A program made the position numbers and the translations under genes. The notes beneath the pieces are model-generated. The model was not told the origin of the DNA, made no database searches, and worked only from the letters and a program-made list of their open reading frames with translations. DNA of 64,000 bases from Methylosarcina fibrata AML-C10 (GTDB lineage: Bacteria > Pseudomonadota > Gammaproteobacteria > Methylococcales > Methylomonadaceae): assembly GCF_000372865.1 (NCBI RefSeq), contig NZ_KB889965.1, forward strand, positions 1,872,990-1,936,989, written 5' to 3'. Positions 45,728-54,947 of this stretch are shown here, piece by piece. The stretch's first letter is position 1. Each line of letters starts with the position of its first letter.

Positions 45728-47308
45728 TTAGCGTCGATAGCCGCCATAACCGCTGCCCATACGAGAACCTAAATAACCGCCAACACCCTGTCCGCCACTA
45801 CTGAGCATTCCGCTCATCATGTTTCCCATCATTTCGTTTCCATACGTCTCATTACCACCTACGTAACTTGAACTCGCACTACGTGTACTTCCGCCCGTAC
45901 CTGATCCTTGTTGGTTAGATTTCGATTTCGGCGACAACGACATGCCGCGGATCATGATGAAGTCGATTTTCCGGCCGGCATCAACTTCAATAATTGGGAA
46001 GATGTTCTTTGCCATTTCCAGGTAGTAATCAGCAATCTGCTCCGCAGCGCCTTTAATGCCACCCATCAGCGCTTGTCCTCCTATCATCTCGGGAGATGGG
46101 TACTGAAATACCTGTTCCTGGCCAGGCGTTACATTGGCATAAGCCCTGACTTTCTGAGGAGCAAATGCATTGGTAATCCCGGATACGAAACCAGACAGCA
46201 GTGAATTTGAAATGATTTGTCCGTTTTTGCTGACCAACCGACCTCTAACACCCGCTTTCCCGTCTTCGCCAACAGAGTACGCATCGATAGCTGTTTCAAT
46301 GATTGCGCCGTCTTTCTTCACACATGAAATCCTTTCTGCTCTCATATATGCTCGTTCAGCACTCAAATCGCCATAACCACTGGCAATAAGAAAACATTCC
46401 CGAATATCCATCCTATATCGGTTAGGCAAAATTGCCTCATGCTTGACCCGCAATAGAGAAGGAAAAGGATCATTACGAGATTGGTTAGATGTAGGCGCAT
46501 CAAGACCGGTAACCAATGTACCGCTCAAAATACTGCCTGCGGGTAAAAACATATCCGGAATACCGGTTTTACTTGACGGTTTTTTGATGTTCACATATTC
46601 AGTGATTCTTTTTTCTCCCTGTTTTTTGGCAGCGCCGGCATCAGAGCTGGAGCCGCTTTTGGCATTTTTTTGTGCTTCTTCACCGGCACCAGTTACCACG
46701 CGAATTTTCGGGCCAGTTTCTGCCGACGAAACATCGCCATTTGAGGCTGGAGGACCTTGTTGGCCTAACAAATCTGGCTGAGGAAGCTCTTTGCCTCCTT
46801 TTTTCCCGCGGCCCTTTCCATTTTCATTGCCCTGGTCATCCAGCGGCACATCGGGCAGCGGGATTTGATTTTTCAGGTTTTCTTGTGCCGCGCTCATTTG
46901 CTGCATAAGATCGCCTGTCTGTTGCGCTAATCGCTCTGTTTTGCGATTCAGCTCGTCAGTTTGCATTTTTAGTGATTTTGACGCTTCTTGAATTTTTTGA
47001 TCCTGGCGTTGAAACAGGGCTCGAATCTCAGAAAAATCTTCGGTCAATTTTTTTATTTTTCCTGCCATGGCATCAATGGACACGTCACGCGGGCTTTTGC
47101 CGTTGAACAACGTGTATTCGACTTTCCTGGGTTTTTGAAGAAAGTTATTAGAAGTGTTATCCGATGTGGCCGAGATGAGAATTGCTGCCACAATGAACAA
47201 TGCACCGCTCCCGCCGAATAACGTTAATTGCTTTCGCTTGGTAGGATCGAGCTTTTCATACCATTCGATGATTTTTTCCTTGGCGGTCTTCTTTTCAAGA
47301 TCGATCAT
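45728..47308 (-). CDS. traB: Conjugation channel protein TraB (VirB10-like)
   Basis: A 526-residue protein with one N-terminal membrane helix (LTLFGGSGALFIVAAILI), a Gln/Lys coiled-coil stretch (about 85-150), a Pro/Gly-rich linker and the VirB10-like beta-barrel domain (ILSGTLVTGLDAPTSNQ..PFPSLLRVKHEAILPNRY). TraB spans both membranes and links the ATPases to the outer-membrane core. It ends in a Gly/Tyr-rich tail. Confidence 0.92.
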   Translation of the reverse strand: MIDLEKKTAKEKIIEWYEKLDPTKRKQLTLFGGSGALFIVAAILISATSDNTSNNFLQKPRKVEYTLFNGKSPRDVSIDAMAGKIKKLTEDFSEIRALFQRQDQKIQEASKSLKMQTDELNRKTERLAQQTGDLMQQMSAAQENLKNQIPLPDVPLDDQGNENGKGRGKKGGKELPQPDLLGQQGPPASNGDVSSAETGPKIRVVTGAGEEAQKNAKSGSSSDAGAAKKQGEKRITEYVNIKKPSSKTGIPDMFLPAGSILSGTLVTGLDAPTSNQSRNDPFPSLLRVKHEAILPNRYRMDIRECFLIASGYGDLSAERAYMRAERISCVKKDGAIIETAIDAYSVGEDGKAGVRGRLVSKNGQIISNSLLSGFVSGITNAFAPQKVRAYANVTPGQEQVFQYPSPEMIGGQALMGGIKGAAEQIADYYLEMAKNIFPIIEVDAGRKIDFIMIRGMSLSPKSKSNQQGSGTGGSTRSASSSYVGGNETYGNEMMGNMMSGMLSSGGQGVGGYLGSRMGSGYGGYRR

Positions 47309-47326
47309 AATGATTCTCCAGAATTA

Positions 47327-48442
47327 TTAGAGCAGGGAAGGTCTGATTTCTTCGCCACTTTTACCTTCTGGCAATCGTAATAGAAGATAAATCTCGGTTT
47401 TTTCTCCAGGCTCCAACCTAACCTTCGGCCATGCTGCAACCGCCATGGTGTTTTCGCTGGCACAGAATGACTCTTCAAACGTTGTTGCCAAAAGTCCATT
47501 GTTTTGCGCGATAAGCACAACGATTCTTGAGTCGTGGCCTGACAGCAATTGACCCGGCCAATAGGTCAAGCCAGAGTCATGGCAAAAGGTCATTGCGCGC
47601 AATTCATCCGTCAAATCTTCTAGCGTGAATCCTTGCGGGATTTGTTGCTTGCCGAGATTTTGCATAATTGATTTCACCTCGGTTATATATGGCGAGTCCT
47701 GTCTGAATAGCCTGTCATTTTTCGATGACCCTGCTTCACTTGTATTGGCTTTTGGATCGCCCTCGATTCTGATTTCTACCGGCATGACTAGTTCTTGAGG
47801 TGATAGTTGTAGTGATGCCGCATTGCCAGATTCGCTGTCCGATATAAACATGCTCACCGGAGATTCCGAATCGGTTGCGATGTAAATTGCAGAGCCGTCG
47901 ACCTTTGTTTCAACATTGTCCACTGTTAATACTTTCGGTTCCGCATAAGGCGTAACGATTCTATTAAGCTTACCTTTGGCGATGATCACGCTTTCTGTCC
48001 GCCCCGGTTTTGGCTTGATCGTAATCCCTGATTGCAAACCGAGATCGAGACCTTTCGAATTTTCCGCTGAATTTTCAGGAGCTTTATCTAAAACCTTTGG
48101 TCTTTTTTTGGGTTTCGGCGCGGGTTTTGGCTCTTCCTGTGGAATTTGTGTTTGTTGATCCTGTAACAACGGCTCATCCGGCACCCCTTGTCGCGGTTGA
48201 AAGTGCGTAGGGGGCGTTATTTGATTCGTTGCCTGCTTGAACACGGGATCGACTATCACCTGATTATTGCTATTGTCATAGGCGCCCAGGTCACCGGCTT
48301 CACCATTCTGATAAGAAGTTAAGGATGACCCATCAGCAGCTTCGAATGGCAATTCTGGTGGAGGCGGTGAATCGCTATTTGCGTAAGCGCTAGTAAATGC
48401 AATTATCGCCATAGAGTTAATAATTAATTTAACTTTCATCAT
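47327..48442 (-). CDS. traK: Conjugation secretin-like protein TraK
   Basis: A 371-residue exported protein with a signal peptide (IIAFTSAYA), a Pro-rich linker (about 100-135) and a C-terminal domain with GITIKPKPGRTESVIIAKGKLNRI, the TraK/VirB9-like opening, and AIYIATDSESPVSMFISD. It builds the outer ring of the core complex with TraV and TraB. Its ATG overlaps the traE stop. Confidence 0.88.
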   Translation of the reverse strand: MMKVKLIINSMAIIAFTSAYANSDSPPPPELPFEAADGSSLTSYQNGEAGDLGAYDNSNNQVIVDPVFKQATNQITPPTHFQPRQGVPDEPLLQDQQTQIPQEEPKPAPKPKKRPKVLDKAPENSAENSKGLDLGLQSGITIKPKPGRTESVIIAKGKLNRIVTPYAEPKVLTVDNVETKVDGSAIYIATDSESPVSMFISDSESGNAASLQLSPQELVMPVEIRIEGDPKANTSEAGSSKNDRLFRQDSPYITEVKSIMQNLGKQQIPQGFTLEDLTDELRAMTFCHDSGLTYWPGQLLSGHDSRIVVLIAQNNGLLATTFEESFCASENTMAVAAWPKVRLEPGEKTEIYLLLRLPEGKSGEEIRPSLL

Positions 48443-49086
48443 GGTTGGCTCCTATTTTTTTGTAATGCTTTTTGGCGTTCTTCTTCAGCTTTTTGTTTTG
48501 CTTCTTCTTTTTGAAGAACGCTTAATAATTTGGGCATTCCTTCATATGAAGCCATTTGAGTAATAATTGGTGAATACTGTTTTACATCAATTTTGAATTC
48601 AAAGGTTTGTTCGGTTGCGTCAGATTTTCCTCCGGCACCAGTCATTCTGTTTTTCCCGGTCACAAATACCTTGTCTGTTTCAGGTTCATAAGTAACCCTG
48701 ACAATATCAAAACTCGATGTAACCTTTTCTTGCTTTAAGGTATCCAGTTCCTGGGCAATCTGTTCAGTTACGAGCGCTCGAATTTCCCCTGTTACCATCC
48801 CAGCAAAAGAATCCAAGACGAAATCCGCATTTTCTGGCGTGACATTTCCAATGAGTGTTGCGGTATACATTGCCCAAGCTTTTTTATAGCCTTCCGACGC
48901 TTTATTTTTTGCTATCTCGGCCTTTTCTGACAATTCAGGCGGAATCAATATTACGGAGGAATCCTTTTTTAGCCACCCGATAACAGTCAGTAGATTCAAA
49001 CCTACCAAACCGATAATAACTAATTTTAAAAATCGATTTGATGCCTGCAGGCTTAACCATGTTGAAGCAAAATTTTTATAGTTCAT
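48439..49086 (-). CDS. traE: Conjugation inner-membrane protein TraE
   Basis: A 215-residue protein with one N-terminal membrane helix (KLVIIGLVGLNLLTVIGWL) and a VirB8-like periplasmic domain (VLDSFAGMVTGEIRALVTEQIAQEL). ATG at 49086 fits the TraE length; a longer frame to 49170 would overlap traL. It ends with a charged, Lys-rich tail and overlaps traK by four bases. Confidence 0.88.
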   Translation of the reverse strand: MNYKNFASTWLSLQASNRFLKLVIIGLVGLNLLTVIGWLKKDSSVILIPPELSEKAEIAKNKASEGYKKAWAMYTATLIGNVTPENADFVLDSFAGMVTGEIRALVTEQIAQELDTLKQEKVTSSFDIVRVTYEPETDKVFVTGKNRMTGAGGKSDATEQTFEFKIDVKQYSPIITQMASYEGMPKLLSVLQKEEAKQKAEEERQKALQKNRSQP

Positions 49087-49094
49087 ATCCTGCT

Positions 49095-49376
49095 CTAAAA
49101 AAAACGACGAATAAATGAAATCGGCAATGATGTAGGAAATGATTCTTTTGAACCCATGCCGCCATACCAATACATTGCATGTAGAAGGAAACCAGATGCT
49201 TGCCTGTCTTTGATTTTGCGATAAAACTTGATCCCAACAAGTCCCATCACCAGCAATACACCGAGATAACCCACCATAATCCCGGCTCCAAATGCTATTG
49301 CCAGAAGAATGAATTCATCGAGCTCCCAGAATAATATTTGCTGTGGGTCATCTAAATAATTTGGTATATCTCGCAT
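49095..49376 (-). CDS. traL: Conjugation protein TraL
   Basis: A 93-residue protein with PNYLDDPQQILFWELDEFILLAIAFGAGIM, the TraL (VirB3-like) opening, and a second helix (GVLLVMGLVGIKFY). It sits at the inner membrane and helps pilus assembly. The order L-E-K-B is that of F-type systems. Confidence 0.9.
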   Translation of the reverse strand: MRDIPNYLDDPQQILFWELDEFILLAIAFGAGIMVGYLGVLLVMGLVGIKFYRKIKDRQASGFLLHAMYWYGGMGSKESFPTSLPISFIRRFF

Positions 49377-49377
49377 A

Positions 49378-50031
49378 TCAATTACCTGTCATGGGTATTA
49401 GGTTTGCTCTGCGGTTTTGAGCTCGATGAATTTCTGTATCGTTCTGAAATTCAGGCGAGGTTTCTCCAAATCCTTTCGTAGATATTTTCGATTCGCTTAT
49501 TCCATGCTGAACTAAATAGTCCTTTACAGCTATGGCTCTTTTAACAGAAAGTATTTTGTTGTATTTTGCGGAACCTTTCGAGTCAGTGTGTCCTTCAATG
49601 CTGACATGCATTAAGTTCGATGATTCGATCTTATGAATAAGATCATCAAGTTTTTTTGATTCGCCATCTGATATTGATGATTGATCAAACTCAAATAAAA
49701 CGGTTTCTGTTTTCGGAATGTAGTTTTCCGAAAGCGCATTAAATGGATATGATTTAAATGCCGGCGTTACAGGCGCTGAAATCGATTTTTTATGACCCGA
49801 AACAGTTAGCGCATGCTGAAATTCACTTGGGATAATCACCTGGTCTTTGGCGCCTTGAATACTCTTGTAATCCAAATCTGAAACGACCGTAGGCAGGAAA
49901 GCTATTATGGTAATTTTTTCGCAACTATCATCGCCAAACAAAGAGTCAAAATGAAATGTATCCGTTGTAGCGCAACCCGATAAAACTAAGGTAATAGCCA
50001 TTAAATGCGGTAATTTATTTGATTTTTTCAT
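49378..50031 (-). CDS. OmpA-like peptidoglycan-binding lipoprotein
   Basis: A 217-residue lipoprotein with lipobox L-S-G-C. The C-terminal OmpA domain includes TVLFEFDQSSISDGE, SIEGHTDSKGSAKYN (GHTD motif) and SVKRAIAVKDYLVQHGI...GFGETSPE. It probably anchors the transfer channel or pilus base to peptidoglycan. It is coupled to the lytic transglycosylase gene upstream (17-base overlap) and starts the pilus-core genes with it. Confidence 0.88.
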   Translation of the reverse strand: MKKSNKLPHLMAITLVLSGCATTDTFHFDSLFGDDSCEKITIIAFLPTVVSDLDYKSIQGAKDQVIIPSEFQHALTVSGHKKSISAPVTPAFKSYPFNALSENYIPKTETVLFEFDQSSISDGESKKLDDLIHKIESSNLMHVSIEGHTDSKGSAKYNKILSVKRAIAVKDYLVQHGISESKISTKGFGETSPEFQNDTEIHRAQNRRANLIPMTGN

Positions 50032-50566
50032 TAATTATTTTCTCGTAACGTTTTATTTTTCCCACGTAATCGATTCCTCTGGCAGGGTTGGACGGAGAGT
50101 GGTAATCGGATACCGTTTTAGTAATATTTCTGTTAGTTTTTAAATCTTTCAAATAATCCGCAGCAACCCTAATATTCGTTCTTGGGTCTAATAGGTCAGT
50201 TTCGTTCTCAACTTTGTCACCATGCCAATAGAGATTTACCTGCATGATTCCCACATCAACATTCCTAATTCCTTTTTTAATCAAATCGACCAAAGCCGCT
50301 TCGGCAGCCTGCCTGGAAGCGTATCGCCGTGGTCCGGCTTGAACACCTTCATTGCCTTTATTAACGTTGAGAGTCCACGGCCAAGGTCTGAAACTGCCAT
50401 CTGACCAGTGCATACCGCTTTCGTGTACTGCTATTCCATACAGAGTCGCGACATTTATGCCTGCATACTTTGCTGCCACACCCCAAAAGCTGTTTGCCAA
50501 CGCGGTATCAGGGAAAGCTCTTTGAGAAACCAACAATGAGAACGCGAGAATAAGATGTTTTTTCAT
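50015..50566 (-). CDS. Lytic transglycosylase of the transfer region
   Basis: A 183-residue exported protein with a signal peptide and an SLT fold. The catalytic Glu49 lies in IAVHESGMHW, and VGIMQVNLYWHG is the usual second motif. It opens peptidoglycan for the transfer channel (VirB1-like role). ATG at 50566 begins the signal peptide. It is the first gene of operon C, and the box C promoter stands so close that the mRNA may have almost no leader. Confidence 0.85.
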   Translation of the reverse strand: MKKHLILAFSLLVSQRAFPDTALANSFWGVAAKYAGINVATLYGIAVHESGMHWSDGSFRPWPWTLNVNKGNEGVQAGPRRYASRQAAEAALVDLIKKGIRNVDVGIMQVNLYWHGDKVENETDLLDPRTNIRVAADYLKDLKTNRNITKTVSDYHSPSNPARGIDYVGKIKRYEKIINEKIK

Positions 50567-50572
50567 GCCGTC

Positions 50573-50633
50573 ATCGTAAACGGTCACGAGAAAATGCATC
50601 ATGGTGAAAGGCGCTGTATTTCGGCCTCTTTTG
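50573..50633 (-). promoter_or_regulatory. Transfer-operon box C and promoter
   Basis: The box (GAAAGGCGCTGTATTTCGGC then CTCTTTTG, 50606-50633 on the plus strand) and a -10 TACGAT on the minus strand (50578-50573) are separated by exactly 27 bases, as at boxes B and D. The -10 ends 7 bases before the ATG at 50566, so transcription would begin at or next to the start codon. Confidence 0.65.
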
Positions 50634-50938
50634 ATATTTAGCTGGAGCGCAGCGATACTGCGCCTGTGAAAAATGGTGGAGATACTGCGGCAGCAGAGCT
50701 CTAAAGGTAAAACAGGTTTGCTAATCCCGTGACCGATGTGGCTCGCTGTATGCCCGCGATATCAATGCAGCCAGGAATATTCTTGCGGCTGGGCATAGCC
50801 GCCCATCCGGAGGGAGCCAACCCATCCTTTAGGATGAGGTGTCAGTTATCCACAGAATCTGTGGATAACTCTGTTAATCATTAATCTCCTGGCTACGCGC
50901 TATCTGGTTATCACTCTGATTGGCCAATAAATAGACAG
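50634..50938. other. Structured noncoding region with paired DnaA boxes (origin candidate)
   Basis: No gene is present. Two perfect DnaA boxes, TTATCCACA (50846-50854) and TGTGGATAA (50860-50868), form a 12-base inverted repeat with a 3-base loop. Next to them, nested inverted repeats TATGCCC/GGGCATA (50749/50791) and CAGCC/GGCTG, and CATCCT/AGGATG (50823-50836), can form hairpins. The flanks are AT-rich. Possible uses are an origin of replication or transfer. It is also where operon D ends. Confidence 0.5.
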
Positions 50939-52614
50939 CTACATGTTGTCAATTAAATATTGTCTTTGAGCATCGATATCGGTTCCTTGGGTTTGCAGAT
51001 TGATCCTATCAATAACACTATTCGTCTCAGTGTTAGGTAGGTCACCAACGGTTGAAAACTGGGTGCTGTACATTTCGTCTGCTTTAGCCCCGTCAAGCGG
51101 CATGACGTTTGCCACTTTCAACATATTGATCCATTCACCAAAATCCATTTTGTCAAAATCAAGTTGACTGATTTCCTCTATCGTTAATCCTTCGCAACTT
51201 GGCGCCAATGGCTCACCAAAATCATTGCCCATTTGTTTCCTGGCCTGCTCCTGAAACACCCTAGCAAAAGGGCTTGAAAAACAGCAGTAAACTTGCTTTT
51301 CGGCGACACAGCTTCCTAAGAATTTAGACGAACAATAGGTCCCAATCTCATCGGGTTTGGTGCACATTTTTTGATTTTTATACATTTGAAGCTTTATTTC
51401 TTCTTCCGTACAAGCAAAAACCAACTGGACAACAAGTTTTGCTATTTGATAAATCGCATAAATGATTCCGACAACGGTTACGATTGAGGACAGTAATGAT
51501 CCGGCCATTGAATACGTTGTCGTTGCGGCTGCACCACTGCCGCTTACCGTTGCTGATAGCAATGTTGATGCCGCGGTTTCCCCGAATGTCGACGCAATCC
51601 ATTCACCAAGCCATTGCACGACTTGCTGTTTTATCGCCTCAATCCCTAAATCAACGCCTATCTCCTCGCCTAACATCGAAACAACAGAATCGGACATCGA
51701 TGTAAACGTATCGGTAATTGCCGTATAGGCTTCTGATATTAAACTGACGGGCGTTTGAAGGACTGTTCCGCTAGTTAGTACCTGCCAGGCACCGCTCTGA
51801 CCAATGCCTTCCAGTCCATACGCATATATTTGTACAGATGTGTCAGCTAAGCTCCATGTATTCTTTGCCAACCAGATGTAATCGATCCAGCTTCCGCCTA
51901 TAGGCATATTGCAGCAATCAACCGATCCAAGGATTGATAAATCGGCCATTTGGCACGTGTAAGCCTCACCTGCAAATAGCTTGCATGCTCCTGAAAGCGG
52001 ATCGCAAGACAATTGTTTTTGTGACTCATTCAGAGTTTGCAGCGCGGTTGCTGCTTTAATGAAATCCTCATTTGATTCTTGCTTGGGATCAACGCACTCC
52101 CCACCCATGCATCGAATTTGCGCGTCACAAATAGTATTTTCACCGTTGTTTGTTGTGTCGCATGTCGATGGGGTGTCGGTTCCGCAGTCATAAGTGACAA
52201 TAAAGTCCTTGCAGGCTCCCGTGACCGGATCGATCAACTCGTTACCATACGCATCCTTCTCGCATTCTTCTTTGATGTAAGCACAGGAAGATAAAGATTC
52301 GCATGTGTTATGTTCGTTAGTGTCGTAATTATATTGCGGACAAACTTGATAACCTTGGTAGTCTGTGTAACAGTCCAGAGATATCGTTCCCGATGTTCGC
52401 GTTTCCGCTTTATTACAAATTGGGTTAGGAGGTATGTCAGGAGCATCCGGTAGGATGTCCGTATTATTTGAAACGTTAGACGTGTAATTGTCCGGAGTGA
52501 TGGTTACGGGGCCAACAACCAGTGCATTTGTTGCTTCGGAACACTGCCACCAATCCGTCGATGCCTGGTCATTTAACGAACCAGATGATACAAAGGTAGG
52601 GGCAGTTCCACCTA

Positions 52615-53823
52615 GTAGTCAGTCACGAAGAAACACAAGGATACAGGCGAGCCAGTTTACGTCGTGCCTGTTGCGTCGTAAATCGCCAATTGACGGGCGT
52701 CGCCTTGGTGTTGCGCGGTAGGATATTGGCTTCGACCTCACGCCGGAGGCTCTCTGTGTCCGGTATCCGCTGTGATAAACACATGTTCGACAAGACGGCC
52801 AGTTCGATCTCAGCGATGTTTAGCCAACTGCCATGCTTGGGCGTGTAGTGGAACTCCAGCCGTCGCGCCAATTCACGGGCTTGCTCTGCTGGAAAGGCTT
52901 CATACAAAGACGCCATTTTATGGGTATTCAGATTGTCCAGCACCACCCGGATCACCGCCGCGTCCGGATAAAGTTCAGCGATATGCTTCATGCTGTGCGC
53001 GAATTCGATTTTGGTCCGCCGCGCGGTGATGTCCACCTGCCGAAAACCGCGTTTAGGTTCGCAGATCATCATCAAATCGCAGACGCCTTTCCGTTCATAG
53101 CCGGTGTCATAGCGGGCCGGTTGACCGGGCTCAGGCGGGAGAGGTTGGCGGACTTCCGCAATGAGTTGCTTCGGACTTTCGTCGAAACACACAACCGGGC
53201 GCAACGGATCGTAGGGTTCTTCATAAAGGTCCAGCACGTCTTCCATCGCCGCGACAAATTCAGCACTCACCTCGGGAATGCACCACTCTTGCTTCTGCCA
53301 GGGTTTGAGAGTGTTTTTTTAAAAGCTGACGGATGGTTTCATAGCTGCAACGGTCGGCATACGCTAATTCCACCACTTTGTCCGCCAACAACCGCAAGGT
53401 CCAGTGATCATGCCCTGTCGGCGCCTCACTACAAGCCAAGGCGATAATATGGGCGGCCTGCTTCTCCGTCAGTTTTGGGGCACGTCCTGGACGGGGGCGT
53501 TCTTTCAGGGCGGCTTCCGGGCCTTCTTCCACACACCGTTGGCGCGTCGTCAACACCATTGATTCCGAGACACCCAAAGCTTGGATAATGTCTTTATCCT
53601 GAATACCCGCTGCCGCTTTTAATAAAATTCGCGCGCGTGTCAGATGGCGTGCCGCGGCTTTTCCTTTGTTGATCATGGCTTCCAAGCCACGCTTTTCGTC
53701 TTCAGTCAGACTGACTTTGTATTTAAGAGCTGGCATTGCTTGACCTCAATCAGTAACCATCAATGCCACTATAGAGTGACTTACAAGCCCAATATATCCT
53801 TTTGATTTAAATTGACTGACTAC
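52615..53823 (-). mobile_element. IS630-family element inserted in traN
   Basis: A 1209-base element with ends GTAGTCAGTCA at 52615 and its complement ending at 53823, flanked by TA at 52613-52614 and 53824-53825, the target that IS630-type elements copy. It carries a transposase in two frames joined by a probable -1 shift. The ends are near-perfect and the target copy is intact, which suggests a recent insertion. Confidence 0.88.
52623..53736 (-). CDS. IS630-family transposase, two frames joined by -1 shift
   Basis: The first frame (53736-53260, 158 codons) has a helix-turn-helix region (DIIQALGVSESMVLTTRQRC). The second (53270-52623) has the DDE core: CFDESPKQL, RVVLDNLNTHKMASLYEAFP and PKHGSWLNIAEIELA (Asp-Asp-Glu). 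In a run of seven A (minus strand of 53314-53320) a -1 slip joins them as QLLKK then NTLKPWQ, matching single-frame IS630 relatives. This is either programmed frameshifting or a disabling mutation. Confidence 0.75.
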
Positions 53824-54947
53824 TAGTGGCCATGCGCTAAACAATCTCTCCCTGCATCCAGCTGGGCTATCAATAAATTGTTCTTCGATATCGGGTTCAG
53901 CTTCTACTTTTATTCTCGCGTAACCTTCTCCATTTCCATCGACCCTGGTTTGTTGGACGAAGTTAATTAATGTATCAGCCGCAGCTTGCTTGAATGTTGA
54001 TGTTATATCCAAGTCTGGATATTCATCCCAACTGGTCCCGTGTTCGCAGCCTCCCCAACCCGATTGCCCGGTATAAACCAATGCTCCATTCATCCATATT
54101 CGGGTCTCGTCGTCATATTTGACGCGATAAATTGTCACTCGCTTGATTTTGTCGGGTCTTAACACTCTAAACGAGACGGTTTGCGTATATGTGTCGCAAT
54201 TACCAGCCCAATAGTTATCACCAACTATCCCAAGATTGAGAAAGGTACAACCTATACCACAGCTCTCTATGTTTCCATCTCCTGAACCGAACCCCATTAC
54301 AGGACTATAAGCGAGGGATCGGGTCACAGAACACTTTTCTGTCTTAAAAGATTTTTTACATTGCTTCAGGTCCTCGATGTGGATTGAACATGATTTTTCA
54401 CCCCAATTTGTTGTTTTTTCACAGCCGTTGAACATATCGTCGATCAATGGCGAGGTGAGAGACAAAACGTCATCCGATTGCTTCCAAATCGGATCGTTCA
54501 GCATGTTCGGCATTGCCGTATTGGCACCCATGAGCGTTTGATACGCATTGGCGTGTTGTGTTGAGCCAGTACTTAAATTTTCGATGTTGCTATTAACATA
54601 ACTTCCCTGAGCGCCAGCATTTCCATAAGCTGCGGCTGCGGCATCCATCGATCCCGGCTGGATCTCTTGGAACATATCGTTCTGCTCTATGGTTTGGCCT
54701 GCAACCAGTCCATTTGTCAGGGTAATCTGACCGGTCGAGCTATTAACATTTGGAACAGTAAAGCCTGACATGAGCGAACCACCCAATGCCTCACCTTCAG
54801 CCGCCTGGTCGAGAAAAGCATCAGCGAATACAGGAAATGGCACAAAGAATGCTGCTAGCGTCAATAAATAAAACGCTGCAATAGAATTGTGAAATATGCA
54901 AACAATCAGTATGTGTGCTATTGGTTTTTGGATTTTATCCATGGCTT

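Larger units (their letters stand above)
50939..54942 (-). pseudogene. traN: traN split by an IS630-family element
   Basis: The 5' part (54942-53824, 373 codons) and the 3' part (52612-50939, 557 codons) join in frame once the IS and one TA are removed, giving an intact TraN of about 930 residues. The 5' part has the signal region and the stretch CSVTRSLAYSPVMG, and the 3' part the Cys-rich tail (CDTTNNGENTICDAQIRCMGGEC). TraN is the outer-membrane adhesin that steadies mating pairs. As the sequence stands, the protein stops soon after WPLVV, so mating-pair stabilisation should fail. Confidence 0.85.
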
